In this document: positions 5,668-5,811 of the stretch, piece after piece
Layout of the letters: every line of letters begins with the position of its first letter
Position numbering within the stretch: the first letter of the stretch is position 1
Origin: Bacillota bacterium
GTDB taxonomy: Bacteria > Bacillota_A > Clostridia > DSM-8532
Direction: 5' to 3'
Length of the DNA stretch: 5,811 bases
Assembly: GCA_023424865.1 (NCBI GenBank)
Contig: JAFADM010000209.1
Coordinates: forward strand, 1 to 5,811
Made by a program: the position numbers and the translations under genes
Notes under the pieces: model-generated
Databases searched by the model: none
Told to the model about the DNA's origin: nothing
What the model saw: only the letters and a program-made list of their open reading frames with translations

Positions 5668-5811
5668 ATGTTTCTTAAAAAAACCAATTATAGCAGAAAA
5701 GCTCTGCTTAATAAAACCGTCCTGATAACAGGCGGCGGCGGTGGAATAGGCTATGAAGCCTCCCGCGCATTTTCCTATATGGGAGCTAACGTAATCATTG
5801 CAGAAATAAAC
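5668..5811 (+). CDS. Short-chain dehydrogenase/reductase (SDR), 5' part only
   Basis: Forty-eight codons are visible; the gene runs off the right edge. The ATG at 5668 is preceded by GGGGAG (5654-5659) at 8-base spacing and lies 24 bases after the TetR stop, so the two are probably one operon. Residues 17-28, including VLITGGGGGIG, are the SDR cofactor motif TGxxxGIG. Helix one follows, and strand two ends in NVIIAEIN. The acidic E46 at that position favours NAD(H) over NADP(H) in classical SDRs. The Tyr-x-x-x-Lys active site lies beyond the window. About 16 extra residues precede the first strand, somewhat longer than usual. TetR-SDR pairs often handle fatty-acid-like, steroid or xenobiotic alcohols and ketones, but the substrate here is unknown. 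Confidence 0.88.
   Translation, partial: MFLKKTNYSRKALLNKTVLITGGGGGIGYEASRAFSYMGANVIIAEIN

Noticed and set aside
1..5811. CRISPR arrays, tRNA genes, insertion-sequence ends or phage genes
   Set aside because: I looked for spaced identical repeats, cloverleaf-like segments and transposase or integrase motifs and found none.

Overview
The window looks like chromosomal DNA from a Gram-positive Bacillota, most likely a clostridial relative. This is inferred from the strong AGGAGG-type ribosome binding sites, the use of GTG as a start, short AT-rich promoters, hairpin-plus-T-run terminators and the gene families present. I cannot name the species. Composition is mixed: the middle genes are moderately GC-rich, while the right end (from about 4800) is visibly AT-rich.

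Left part (1-2503), all on the minus strand. Position 1-84 holds the first 28 codons of a PpnP-like (DUF1255) nucleoside phosphorylase that runs off the left edge. A 195-base gap follows. Then comes a 413-residue predicted lipoprotein (280-1521) that carries the residues expected of the erythromycin-esterase/ChaN-like superfamily. Next is an AraC-family regulator with an N-terminal cupin domain (1610-2503). For both of the last two, the best start lies inside the longest open frame, directly after a good ribosome binding site.

Centre (2504-4766). A divergent promoter region of about 177 bases separates the AraC gene from two plus-strand genes, 2681-3763 and 3804-4766. Both encode Gfo/Idh/MocA-family NAD(P)-dependent dehydrogenases and are only 40 bases apart. 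The simplest reading is an AraC-controlled two-gene operon for oxidising or interconverting a sugar, sugar acid, cyclitol or glycoside. The second enzyme lacks the normal glycine-rich Rossmann loop but keeps the Lys/Asp/His catalytic set.

Right part (4767-5811). Three consecutive hairpins, at least two of them terminator-like, close the dehydrogenase operon and insulate what follows. A sigma-70-type promoter overlapped by a three-half-site TetR-type operator then drives a TetR-family regulator (5053-5643). It is followed 24 bases later by the start of a short-chain dehydrogenase/reductase (5668 onward, cut by the window edge). This is probably a self-regulated TetR-SDR operon.

I see no CRISPR array, tRNA, rRNA, insertion sequence or phage gene. 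Nothing here is convincingly a new kind of system. The points most worth checking are the lipoprotein, the unusual second dehydrogenase, and the repeats in the two regulatory regions.
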